Assembly (NCBI GenBank): GCA_021828935.1
Contig: JAJZCU010000048.1
Location: 1-9,464, forward strand
Origin: Planctomycetota bacterium
GTDB lineage: Bacteria > Planctomycetota > Phycisphaerae > WQYP01
DNA: 9,464 nt
Reading direction: 5' to 3'
Part shown: positions 1 to 6,464 of the stretch, piece by piece
Numbering within the stretch: position 1 is the first letter of the stretch
Layout: the number at the start of each line of letters is the position of its first letter
Program-made: the position numbers and the translations under genes
Notes under the pieces: model-generated
Told to the model about the DNA's origin: nothing
The model's input: the letters and a program-made list of their open reading frames with translations, nothing else
The model's database searches: none

Positions 1-169
1 GCCCGGCCCGCAGCGCCGCCCGGCACTGTGCCCGAGCCACCCAGGCGCGCGCGGCAACCTGCATCAGCAGGCGCAGGTCGGCGCCGCAGCGCGAACAGAC
101 CGGCTGTTCACGGAATCGGGCGGAGCAGACGGGGCATTTTGGCTCCAAGGCTTTTTCGGTTTCGCTCAT
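1..169 (-). CDS. Zinc-ribbon protein, N-terminal 56 residues (runs off the left edge)
   Basis: The ATG at 169 shares an ATGA with the stop of the Hsp70 gene (4-base overlap), so the two are probably translationally coupled; GGAAGG lies a few bases upstream of the ATG. The visible protein starts MSETEKALEPKCPVCSARF. It has two CxxC knuckles, C12/C15 and C25/C28, 9 residues apart, which is a compact zinc-ribbon arrangement. After it comes an Ala/Arg-rich, probably helical stretch (from about residue 31: DLRLLMQVAARAWVARA) that could begin a helical-repeat domain. The frame is open to base 1, so the protein is partial. Its place at the end of the chaperone cluster suggests a client adaptor or accessory factor for this Hsp70, but that is inference. 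I do not recognise a named gene. The frame and overlap are clear; the function is not. Confidence 0.72.
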   Translation of the reverse strand, partial: MSETEKALEPKCPVCSARFREQPVCSRCGADLRLLMQVAARAWVARAQCRAALRAG

Positions 170-2115
170 CGCCCTTCCACAAAGAAGAGGAACTCTTCCA
201 AAGCCTTGGTGGCCGCCGTGATATCAGCAAGTTTTTCCTCCGCCACGGCTGCTTCCAAGTCCTCAATGAGTGACAGGGCTTCTTCCTGATCATCGCTGTG
301 CATGGCGGGCATCAACTGGCGGCACCTGGCGACGGTTGCGGTGGGGGCTTGCGTTGTTCCTGCCGACGCCGCGTTAGCTTCGCCGAAATTGCCCGAGGCG
401 GCCGGTATCGGCTCGTGCGCGGAGGAACGGGCGCCGGTTTCATCCGTGTGGATTGCTTCCACTGGGTCCACGCCCGGATCTGCGCCATCGCTGACGCCCT
501 GGGCGTCGATCATTTCATGTTCGCCTTCGCCCGGTGCGTCTGCATTAAACTCGTCATCTTCGATGTCATCGGCGTCCTCTGCGGGCACCTCTTCCCATCG
601 GTTCGCAAAGATGCGTTCGATTTCTTCCCGGCCGCGGGCAATTTCCGCGGCATCGCGTGGCCGCGTGGCGCCGGTGATGGCAATGTGTTTGCTCATGCCG
701 GTGCTTTTTTCAATGGCGGTTACGTGCAGAATGCCGTCAAGGTCAAGGCGCATGCGGCACAGCACGGCGTTGTTTTCCTTGCCGGTCGTGAGTCCTTCGA
801 CCCTGAATTTGCCAACGTGGGCGTTTTTTAGCGCATCGGGATCATCGCCCTGATAGATGTTCAGTTCCACTTCGGTCTGATCCGGGTACATGGTGAAGTA
901 TTGGTCGGTGCGCGTCACCGGCAGCGGCGTGTTGCGCCGGATGATCGGATGATAGCAATGCAGGTAGGGTTCATTTTCCAACATGCCTACATAGCTGGGG
1001 CCAAAGGAAAATGGCGATACGTCAATGAGCACGCGCTCAATGGCGTGGCCGCCGATGCGGCTGGCCAACACCCCGGCGCCCAGGGCCACGCACAGATCGG
1101 GGTGTACGTCGGTGCGGGGGGCCTTGCCCGTGGCGCGTTCCAACATGTTAATGACCAGGGGCGTGCGCGTTGAGCCGCCCACCAGCAGCACTGAATCAAG
1201 ATCGGCGGCCTGCATATTCGCGTCGGCCAGGGCTTTGGAGGCGCTTTCAAGCGTTTGTTCAACCAGCGGACGAATCATATCTTCATATTGCGGTCTTGAG
1301 ATTTCAACGTCCATGTGAAGCGGCTTGCCGTCGACAATCGCCAGAGCCTCTTCCTTGATTCTGGCAAACGGCTCAAAGCTTAATTGTTTTTTGGCCTCTT
1401 CAGCGGCCCACCAGAGCCGGGCGTAGGCGGCCGGATGGTCCTGCCGCACATCCACGTGGTGCTGTTGCCGGAAAAGTTCCACGAGGTGATCCACAATTTT
1501 CTGGTCAAAATCATCGCCGCCCAGCCGATTGTTGCCGTGACTGGAAAGTACCTCGGTAATCTCGCCATCAATCCGGACAATCGAAACGTCCAGCGTGCCG
1601 CCGCCCAGATCAAACACCATGACCTTGCGGGCGGATTGCACATCCAGACCATAGGCCAGGCTTGCGGCAGTGGGTTCATTGACGATGCGCACCACCTCCA
1701 GGCCGGCCAGGGCGCCGGCTTCGCGTGTGGCGTTGCGTTGGGCATCGGAGAAGTAGGCGGGCACCGTGATCACGGCCTTGGTGATTGGTTCGCCGAGGCG
1801 CAACGCGGCCCAGCGGGCGAGTTCACTAAGAATAAATGCGGAAATTTCGGCGGGCGAAAAGCTGCGGTCGCCCAGGGTGATGCGTTCTTCCGTGCCCATG
1901 AGCCGCTTCACGCTGCGCACGGTGCGTTCGGGGTAAAGCAACATCTGGTTGCGCGCCGGCACGCCCACGAGCAGTTCGCCGGTGGGGGACATGCCGATGC
2001 ACGACGGCAGCATGGTCTGGTTTCCATTGCCGATGATCTGCGGTTTTCCATCAATGAATGCCGCGATTTCAGAATTTGTTGTGCCTAAATCGATGCCTAC
2101 AATAACTTCAGCCAT
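166..2115 (-). CDS. Divergent Hsp70 (DnaK-family) chaperone
   Basis: An Hsp70 of 649 residues and the ATPase of the cluster. AGGAG lies 9 bases before the ATG, and the start overlaps the end of the GrpE-like gene by 8 bases. The nucleotide-binding domain (about 1-358) is intact: IDLGTTNS (8-15), K70, NEPTAA with E147, DLGGGTLD (169-176, containing the equivalents of E. coli D194, T199 and D201) and LLVGGSTRTP (310-319). R143 matches E. coli R167, the residue that contacts J-domain HPD. Relative to E. coli DnaK, about 24 residues are missing between KRLMG and SPAEISA in subdomain IB, as in Gram-positive DnaK. The linker reads RVLID instead of VLLLD. The substrate-binding domain (about 365-482) has an enlarged first loop (YVGMLENEPYLHCYHPIIRR). 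Residues about 508-590 are acidic and low in complexity, followed by a helical end (about 591-649) ending FVEGR, without an EEVD-type tail. It is likely a specialised paralogue rather than the housekeeping DnaK. Confidence 0.95.
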   Translation of the reverse strand: MAEVIVGIDLGTTNSEIAAFIDGKPQIIGNGNQTMLPSCIGMSPTGELLVGVPARNQMLLYPERTVRSVKRLMGTEERITLGDRSFSPAEISAFILSELARWAALRLGEPITKAVITVPAYFSDAQRNATREAGALAGLEVVRIVNEPTAASLAYGLDVQSARKVMVFDLGGGTLDVSIVRIDGEITEVLSSHGNNRLGGDDFDQKIVDHLVELFRQQHHVDVRQDHPAAYARLWWAAEEAKKQLSFEPFARIKEEALAIVDGKPLHMDVEISRPQYEDMIRPLVEQTLESASKALADANMQAADLDSVLLVGGSTRTPLVINMLERATGKAPRTDVHPDLCVALGAGVLASRIGGHAIERVLIDVSPFSFGPSYVGMLENEPYLHCYHPIIRRNTPLPVTRTDQYFTMYPDQTEVELNIYQGDDPDALKNAHVGKFRVEGLTTGKENNAVLCRMRLDLDGILHVTAIEKSTGMSKHIAITGATRPRDAAEIARGREEIERIFANRWEEVPAEDADDIEDDEFNADAPGEGEHEMIDAQGVSDGADPGVDPVEAIHTDETGARSSAHEPIPAASGNFGEANAASAGTTQAPTATVARCRQLMPAMHSDDQEEALSLIEDLEAAVAEEKLADITAATKALEEFLFFVEGR

Positions 2116-3127
2116 TTTTCGGTTCTCCTGCGCGGGCGACCTGCACCTGCGCTGTTTCTAAAATTTCATCATGCGTGGTGTAGCCACTGCGGTACACCGC
2201 CAAGACTGTTCCATCGGGTACATTCTGCGCCGTTTGCACGTCCACCGCCACCATGCAGGACGGGTCGAACATTTCGCCCGCCTTTCCAACGCGGCTGATG
2301 CCCCACTGCCGCAGCGCCGCATCAAGCCGCGAATATGTCAGGCGATACCCTTCGCGCATCGCGTTGACGGCGGCGGCGGGGTCTGCGGCCGGCGCGGCGG
2401 CGCGGCGCCACCAAGACGTCTTGGGCGCCGCCGCCGTCGTAAGTTGCGCCTTGTCCAAATTTTGCATCCCACGCTCCAGGCGGTCCACCATATCAAACAA
2501 TACCGCAAGCACTTCTTTGGCGGACGGCAGGTGGGATTCGTTATGCTGGTCAACGTCCGCCTGCGCCGTCTGCGCCAAAACGCGTATTTCATCGGTGGCT
2601 TGGGCCTGGGCCGCGCGCAGGGCATCAAGTTGCCCAGCCAACTGCGCGAACGACGGCCCCATGGCGCCGGCCAGTTGCTTAAACGCCCGTCCCTGCAGAC
2701 GTATCTCTCCGGTTAATGCGGTTAACGCCGAGAACAGCGTGTACAGATCGGCCGCGCTGGCGGCGGGATTTTCAGCGCTCTGGGCCGCCGCCATCATGAT
2801 CGCATGCGGAACGCCATCGGGCGGCGGCTCTTCGGCGAGCATGCGGTCCAGCCACTGTTCAAACTGACCTAATAATTTTTCGCGCACGGCGTCCTTTTCC
2901 GACGTCGGCGGCGCGTGTTCAAAAGCCGGCGCGCCATCGTCCGGCCGCGCGCCCGGCGCCCGGGACGGTTCCCCCGCGGTCTCCGTCGCTGGCGCCGCGG
3001 CGCCGTCCGCGATGGTCGTGTCAGGCGCCGCTGACGGATCCAGTTCAGGGGACGATTCCGTGGCTTCCGGCGCTGGTTCGACGGCTAAGGCGGGCCTGTC
3101 TTCAGGTGGTATTTGGTCGACGGTCAA
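2108..3127 (-). CDS. GrpE-like nucleotide exchange factor with long low-complexity N-terminus
   Basis: The predicted protein has 339 residues from a TTG at 3127, against roughly 170-200 for ordinary GrpE. The TTG is preferred to the GTG at 3157 because AAGGAG (3136-3141) lies 8 bases before it and the TTG shares a TTGA with the J-protein stop; the GTG has no clear binding site. Residues 1 to about 75 are rich in Pro, Ala and Glu and look disordered. A long helical, coiled-coil-prone part follows (about 135-190), then KEVLAVLFDMVDRLERGMQN (204-223), which matches the GrpE helix pattern (LLPVLDNLERAL). The C-terminal beta domain is recognisable: GISRVGKAGEMFDPSCMVAV (276-295), then DGTVLAVYRSGYTTHDEIL. 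It probably drives ADP release from the neighbouring Hsp70. An odd Ala-rich insert with WWRR (about 231-253) interrupts the helical domain. The family call is good; the exact start is less sure. Confidence 0.86.
   Translation of the reverse strand: MTVDQIPPEDRPALAVEPAPEATESSPELDPSAAPDTTIADGAAAPATETAGEPSRAPGARPDDGAPAFEHAPPTSEKDAVREKLLGQFEQWLDRMLAEEPPPDGVPHAIMMAAAQSAENPAASAADLYTLFSALTALTGEIRLQGRAFKQLAGAMGPSFAQLAGQLDALRAAQAQATDEIRVLAQTAQADVDQHNESHLPSAKEVLAVLFDMVDRLERGMQNLDKAQLTTAAAPKTSWWRRAAAPAADPAAAVNAMREGYRLTYSRLDAALRQWGISRVGKAGEMFDPSCMVAVDVQTAQNVPDGTVLAVYRSGYTTHDEILETAQVQVARAGEPKNG
2125..2129 (-). promoter_or_regulatory. Ribosome binding site of the Hsp70 gene
   Basis: On the minus strand this is AGGAG, 9 bases before ATG 2115, inside the last codons of the GrpE-like gene. 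It fixes the Hsp70 start and the 8-base overlap (ATGGCTGA). Confidence 0.75.
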
Positions 3128-3447
3128 CCCCGTTTCTCCTTCAGCAAGTCCAGCCACAGGGTTGGGCCAATAAAACGGCGGGAAGCGGGAAAGATATCCA
3201 ACAGGTCGGGCAGGCGCGTCCGCGGGTCGGGGCCCGCGAGCACCCGCGCGGCCCGCTGTTTAGGGTTACTTAGCAAGGCATACGCATCCCGGAGACGTTC
3301 AAAGGCGTCCGGATCGCGGTCCGGAGGGTGGCTGCGCACCTGCTTTATATAAGCCTCATGCACCTCCCGGTCATTGGCCTCCGGACCCACTTCCAACAGT
3401 TGCCGTGCGGCATCCCACGATAAATCAGTTTTATTTTGGTCTGACAA
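3124..3447 (-). CDS. Small J-domain (DnaJ-like) co-chaperone with altered HPD motif
   Basis: A protein of 107 residues starting at TTG 3447, with AAGGAG (3458-3463) 10 bases upstream. The first 65 or so residues fit a J domain: helix I around DLSWDAARQLLEVG, helix II around REVHEAYIKQVRS (28-39), the loop HPPDRDP (40-46), and helix III as AFERLRDAYALLS (48-60) followed by NPKQRAA. Helix III ending in DAYxxLS is typical of DnaJ. The HPD tripeptide that stimulates Hsp70 ATPase reads HPPD here, so a Pro is inserted or the Asp is shifted by one. The last 40 residues (DPRTRLPDLLDIFPASRRF and onward) match nothing I know and could bind the partner or the client. There is no zinc-finger or C-terminal domain as in full-length DnaJ. 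It likely acts only with the Hsp70 encoded two genes downstream. Confidence 0.85.
   Translation of the reverse strand: MSDQNKTDLSWDAARQLLEVGPEANDREVHEAYIKQVRSHPPDRDPDAFERLRDAYALLSNPKQRAARVLAGPDPRTRLPDLLDIFPASRRFIGPTLWLDLLKEKRG
3136..3141 (-). promoter_or_regulatory. Ribosome binding site that decides the GrpE-like start
   Basis: On the minus strand this is AAGGAG, 8 bases before TTG 3127. It lies inside the last codons of the J-protein gene. It supports the TTG over the upstream in-frame GTG at 3157 and implies a 4-base TTGA stop/start overlap. Confidence 0.75.
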
Positions 3448-3457
3448 AATTCAAGTT

Positions 3458-3463
3458 CTCCTT
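3458..3463 (-). promoter_or_regulatory. Ribosome binding site of the J-protein gene
   Basis: On the minus strand this is AAGGAG, 10 bases before TTG 3447, in the 26-base gap after the large helical-repeat gene. No ATG or GTG in frame lies near this site, so TTG is the likely initiator. Confidence 0.7.
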
Positions 3464-3473
3464 TTGCGCCGGC

Positions 3474-6281
3474 TTAACGGCGTCGGCGTTTGTGCTTTTT
3501 CCCGCGGCGCGGTCCGCCTGACGGGTCGCTCTTGGAAAGCTGCTCCGCGATTTCAACCAGCCGCCCTAAAACATCAGGACCTTCCCGCAAAAGTTCTTCT
3601 TCTGTGGGAAGGCGCCCATATTTATTAAGTAATTTTATAAAGAGACCTCGCAATGGCTCAGGCAGCCCCTGGGCTATTTCCAAGTTGTCTCTCAGCGTGT
3701 CGCTGTCCTGATCAAAAAGGCCGGGTGTTTTACCGTCGCTGTCGTCCTGGAAATCCATGCCAAGTTCGTCATCATCATCATCTTCTTCATCCTCCTGGTC
3801 GTCGGAGGCATCAGGGCCGGAGGGAATCCACTGGGGACCGTCATCCCAATCATATAAAGCCTCCACAACATGGCGTTGGCCCTCCGCGGCGTTGCGGGGA
3901 AACTCCTCAGCGGCGCGTTCGGCCGTCAAAATTTCGGCCAGTATCTTAGGTTCAACGCCCTGCCCCCCGGCGCGCTCCAGAAGCTGTTGGGCCAACCCAT
4001 GCCTGTTAATAAAGTTGGTGGCTTTGGCCGCCATGTCCGCATCGTTGGCTTGGCGGGCCAAGGTTAACGCCGCCAACAGGCATTGCGTAGCGCGTTTCGG
4101 ATAACTTGAGAAAATCGCCCGCGCCCGGCATAAAAGGAAAGTTGCGACCTCCGGTCCCTGGGAAACGGCCAGCCCGGCGGTGGCCACAAGGTAATCGGTC
4201 GCTTCGCCAATTCTGGCTGCGGCCAGGAGAAACAGGGATGCCCTGGGTATTCGACACGGCTTTTCGCGAAGCGCCGTCTGTATGGGTGGAACCACCGCCA
4301 CGGGGTATGCCATCTCAAGGCCGGTATGTTTTCCAAGCTGGTAACATTTAATAAAGATGTCCACGGCCTCCGGCGGTTCAAATTCCGGATGCGTCCGTGG
4401 CAGGGTCCAGGCCGGAAGCAAGTACACGTTGGTTTTGGCTTCGACGGCGGCGATCAGATGCATGGCCGTCGGGGCCCCGATGGCCTCAACGCACTGCGTT
4501 GCAAACCGCGTGGCGGCGGGAACGTCATTTCGCAAAATCTCCAGGGCGATGCGCAGAGCAGCCAGAAAACCGGCGTGCAGGCTTCTCTCCATGGTGGGGG
4601 GCAGGGCTTCAAATTGGATTAAATCCTGCTCTACAAGATGCGGCTTTTTTGATTTAAAGTGGCGCCACGCGGTCAGCAGAATCAGTCGGCCGCGCGCCTG
4701 CCGCACCAGCGGGTTCATGGGGGCAACCGCCTCGGCCTGGGCAAGGTAATCCAAGGCCAGCGAAAAGGCCTTCCGGTCTTCCGCCAATTTCAACAACAGC
4801 AGCAGGGCCTCGACATCACCGGGAAGCGCCTGGTGCCAGGACCGCGCTACATGGTCAAGGTTTTTGGCCGAAGCCCCGGAGTTGTCCAGCCAATTGGTCC
4901 ATTGGCGAAAGGTTTCCGGGTCGGGTTGAATTGCCGCGGCGCGGCCAAACCAATATGCGGGGTCGTAAACCGTGCCAGTTTCGAATTCGGGTCTGTTGGC
5001 CACAAGTGCGGCAATTTCCCGTGGCTGTTTGCTATAGTCAGCACGCATGTACTCAGCGAGATCCGGCCCTTCACGCCGCGCCGCCTCCAATTCATCGGGG
5101 TCGACTTTGGCGAGGGCTTCAGCCGCCCTGAGACACACCTGCACCTCTTCAGGGCTGTTGCCCTTCATGAGGCCCTCGTGTTGTGCGTGGGCTAAGAACA
5201 GGATCCACCATGGGCCGACCGTGGGGCTGTGCACCATTTCGTTGGCCTGCGCGCGGAGCTTCCAAAAATATGCGTTGAAACGGATCGATACGCGTAAGAC
5301 CTCCATTACGGGATCAACCGGCGCCTCGGTGAGAATCGCACGACATATCAGATGCGCGGCGACCTTATCAAGAATGTCCGGCCGAACACTGCGGCACGCA
5401 CGCACCGCGTCGGCGACCGATTTTTTTAGGCGGTTCACGTGGAAGCCCACCAAAGCCGCCTCCACGTTCTGCAATGCGCTACGCAAGCCGGCATCCGAGC
5501 CGCTGATGCGACCCGCGATAATCTTGGTCATTCCCTGGGGGACATCGCGGTGGTCCAGCATTGCCAGGAGCGCCTCGCCGGCCCGCGCCACTGCGGCATG
5601 CGGCGGAATGGTTGCGATCAATCGCCGACACAGCGCATCGTCTCCATGATAGAAGGCCGCCATGGCGCGAATGAGCGTTTTCCATGCCGCCAGGGGGCTG
5701 TGGCGGGAAACCTCCGGCAGCGCAATTTGTTCGTTGGTGACCGGCCCGGTGGTCACCGCGGTGAACGCCGCATGGATTGCTTTGGCCGCGGCGCGCAGCG
5801 GATGATCAACGGGCACCGCGGCACAATTTGCCAAGGTGGCAAGATCGGTAATGTGGGCGGTAATTGCGCTTTCAATGGATGTCTTGATCCCCGGATCAAC
5901 GTCGCCGCGGGCCAACGGCGCAATGAGCTGCTCCATGCTGCCGCCGGTGGCATTCGCACGAACCTCTAACAGCTTCAATCGGTGCATGTGGGCCGGAAAT
6001 CGCTCTTTGACAATATTGATCACGACCAAGGCGTTTTCCGGCGCGTTCTTGCTTTGAAACTGTTCGATGCGTGAAATGTACGCATCAACCAGTAGTTGCT
6101 CAGACGCGGCGCTATGCAGCCGCTTGTGGTGTTCCTTGGCTAATTCCACCGCTTGCTTGCACTTCTCCGCCGTCATGAGAGTGCGCACCTGCGCCTCCAC
6201 GGCAGAGGAATTCAATGTGTCCGTACCGATATCCTTGCGGTCGGCGGGAGCGGTAGTTGATCCGGAAGATGGCTGATTCAC
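3474..6281 (-). CDS. Large helical-repeat (TPR-like) protein with acidic region and basic tail
   Basis: First gene of the chaperone cluster, 935 residues from a GTG at 6281 (VNQPSSGSTTAP). The frame stays open to 6395, but the upstream translation is Cys/Pro-rich and lies across the divergent promoter region, so I place the start at 6281; it has no clear ribosome binding site. The body is almost wholly alpha-helical by composition, with short amphipathic repeats. The clearest TPR-like unit is at about 490-534, containing AFSLALDYLAQAEAVAPMNP. Residues about 824-850 are almost entirely Asp and Glu. A compact segment follows (about 873-905, containing LPEPLRGLFIKLLNKYGRLP), which looks like a conserved small domain. 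The protein ends in a basic tail, RRGKKHKRRRR. No signal peptide or membrane segment is seen, so it should be cytoplasmic. A scaffold, client receptor or ribosome-docking factor for the Hsp70 is a reasonable inference. I do not recognise the family. Confidence 0.8.
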   Translation of the reverse strand: MNQPSSGSTTAPADRKDIGTDTLNSSAVEAQVRTLMTAEKCKQAVELAKEHHKRLHSAASEQLLVDAYISRIEQFQSKNAPENALVVINIVKERFPAHMHRLKLLEVRANATGGSMEQLIAPLARGDVDPGIKTSIESAITAHITDLATLANCAAVPVDHPLRAAAKAIHAAFTAVTTGPVTNEQIALPEVSRHSPLAAWKTLIRAMAAFYHGDDALCRRLIATIPPHAAVARAGEALLAMLDHRDVPQGMTKIIAGRISGSDAGLRSALQNVEAALVGFHVNRLKKSVADAVRACRSVRPDILDKVAAHLICRAILTEAPVDPVMEVLRVSIRFNAYFWKLRAQANEMVHSPTVGPWWILFLAHAQHEGLMKGNSPEEVQVCLRAAEALAKVDPDELEAARREGPDLAEYMRADYSKQPREIAALVANRPEFETGTVYDPAYWFGRAAAIQPDPETFRQWTNWLDNSGASAKNLDHVARSWHQALPGDVEALLLLLKLAEDRKAFSLALDYLAQAEAVAPMNPLVRQARGRLILLTAWRHFKSKKPHLVEQDLIQFEALPPTMERSLHAGFLAALRIALEILRNDVPAATRFATQCVEAIGAPTAMHLIAAVEAKTNVYLLPAWTLPRTHPEFEPPEAVDIFIKCYQLGKHTGLEMAYPVAVVPPIQTALREKPCRIPRASLFLLAAARIGEATDYLVATAGLAVSQGPEVATFLLCRARAIFSSYPKRATQCLLAALTLARQANDADMAAKATNFINRHGLAQQLLERAGGQGVEPKILAEILTAERAAEEFPRNAAEGQRHVVEALYDWDDGPQWIPSGPDASDDQEDEEDDDDDELGMDFQDDSDGKTPGLFDQDSDTLRDNLEIAQGLPEPLRGLFIKLLNKYGRLPTEEELLREGPDVLGRLVEIAEQLSKSDPSGGPRRGKKHKRRRR
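3768..3804 (-). repeat. Trinucleotide-rich tract encoding the Asp/Glu run
   Basis: The plus strand reads GTC followed by four ATC units and then related TCT/TCC/GTC triplets. Read on the minus strand these are GAT, GAC, GAA and GAG codons for the acidic stretch of the large helical-repeat protein. Such a tract could vary in length between strains by slippage in units of three, which would keep the frame. Confidence 0.6.
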
Positions 6282-6302
6282 GATGGCACCGTTTTTTACA
6301 AG

Positions 6303-6329
6303 ACATAAGCCTAGGCATTTTTTTTCAAG
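6303..6329 (-). promoter_or_regulatory. Possible sigma-32-like (heat-shock) promoter for the chaperone cluster
   Basis: On the minus strand CTTGAAA (6329 to 6323) exactly matches the E. coli sigma-32 -35 consensus. After a 12-base spacer comes GCTTATGT (6310 to 6303), a partial match to CCCCATNT. Transcription would start close to 6296, about 15 bases before the GTG at 6281, leaving a very short leader without an obvious ribosome binding site. A housekeeping reading of the same bases (TTGAAA, 15-base spacer, TATGTC) is also possible but poorly spaced. No CIRCE inverted repeat is seen. The region is AT-rich by local standards, so the match may be chance. Confidence 0.35.
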
Positions 6330-6453
6330 TTGCAAGGGGCGCTGCGCCGAGGGGCGGTAGCCTGGGGGGCGGAAAGGGCAAACGCGGCAGCGCACGTCGT
6401 TTGGCCTACAATAGCAACCGGTAAGCCCCTGGCCGCAGCCAAAGTGATCTTTT

Positions 6454-6457
6454 GGAG
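6454..6457 (+). promoter_or_regulatory. Ribosome binding site proposed for the Fsr-type transporter
   Basis: GGAG lies 7 bases before an in-frame TTG at 6465. The in-frame ATG at 6486 has no comparable site, only GGA directly against the start. This is why the TTG is taken as the start. Confidence 0.5.
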
Positions 6458-6464
6458 CTTTTCA

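Noticed and set aside
1384..2088. 234-residue open frame on the plus strand across the Hsp70 gene
   Set aside because: It is antisense to the conserved Hsp70 nucleotide-binding domain; long shadow frames are common in GC-rich coding DNA, and its translation resembles no known protein.
4659..5195. 178-residue open frame on the plus strand inside the large helical-repeat gene
   Set aside because: Antisense shadow frame, with no credible binding site or domain.
6338..6348. GGCGC-T-GCGCC palindrome in the divergent intergenic region, considered as an operator
   Set aside because: Short, and of a kind expected often by chance in this base composition; no second copy nearby.
6282..6395. Upstream extension of the large helical-repeat protein from 6395
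   Set aside because: The 38 extra residues are Cys/Pro-rich, unlike the rest of the protein, and include the proposed promoter bases.
6407..6412. TACAAT as a -10 box for the transporter
   Set aside because: A good -10 match, but no recognisable -35 hexamer at 16-18 bases upstream, so not called.
6330..6464. N-terminal extension of the transporter from ATG 6330
   Set aside because: The 45 extra residues have no similarity to Fsr, precede the expected N-terminus and cover the divergent promoter region. A GGAG site supports TTG 6465 instead.
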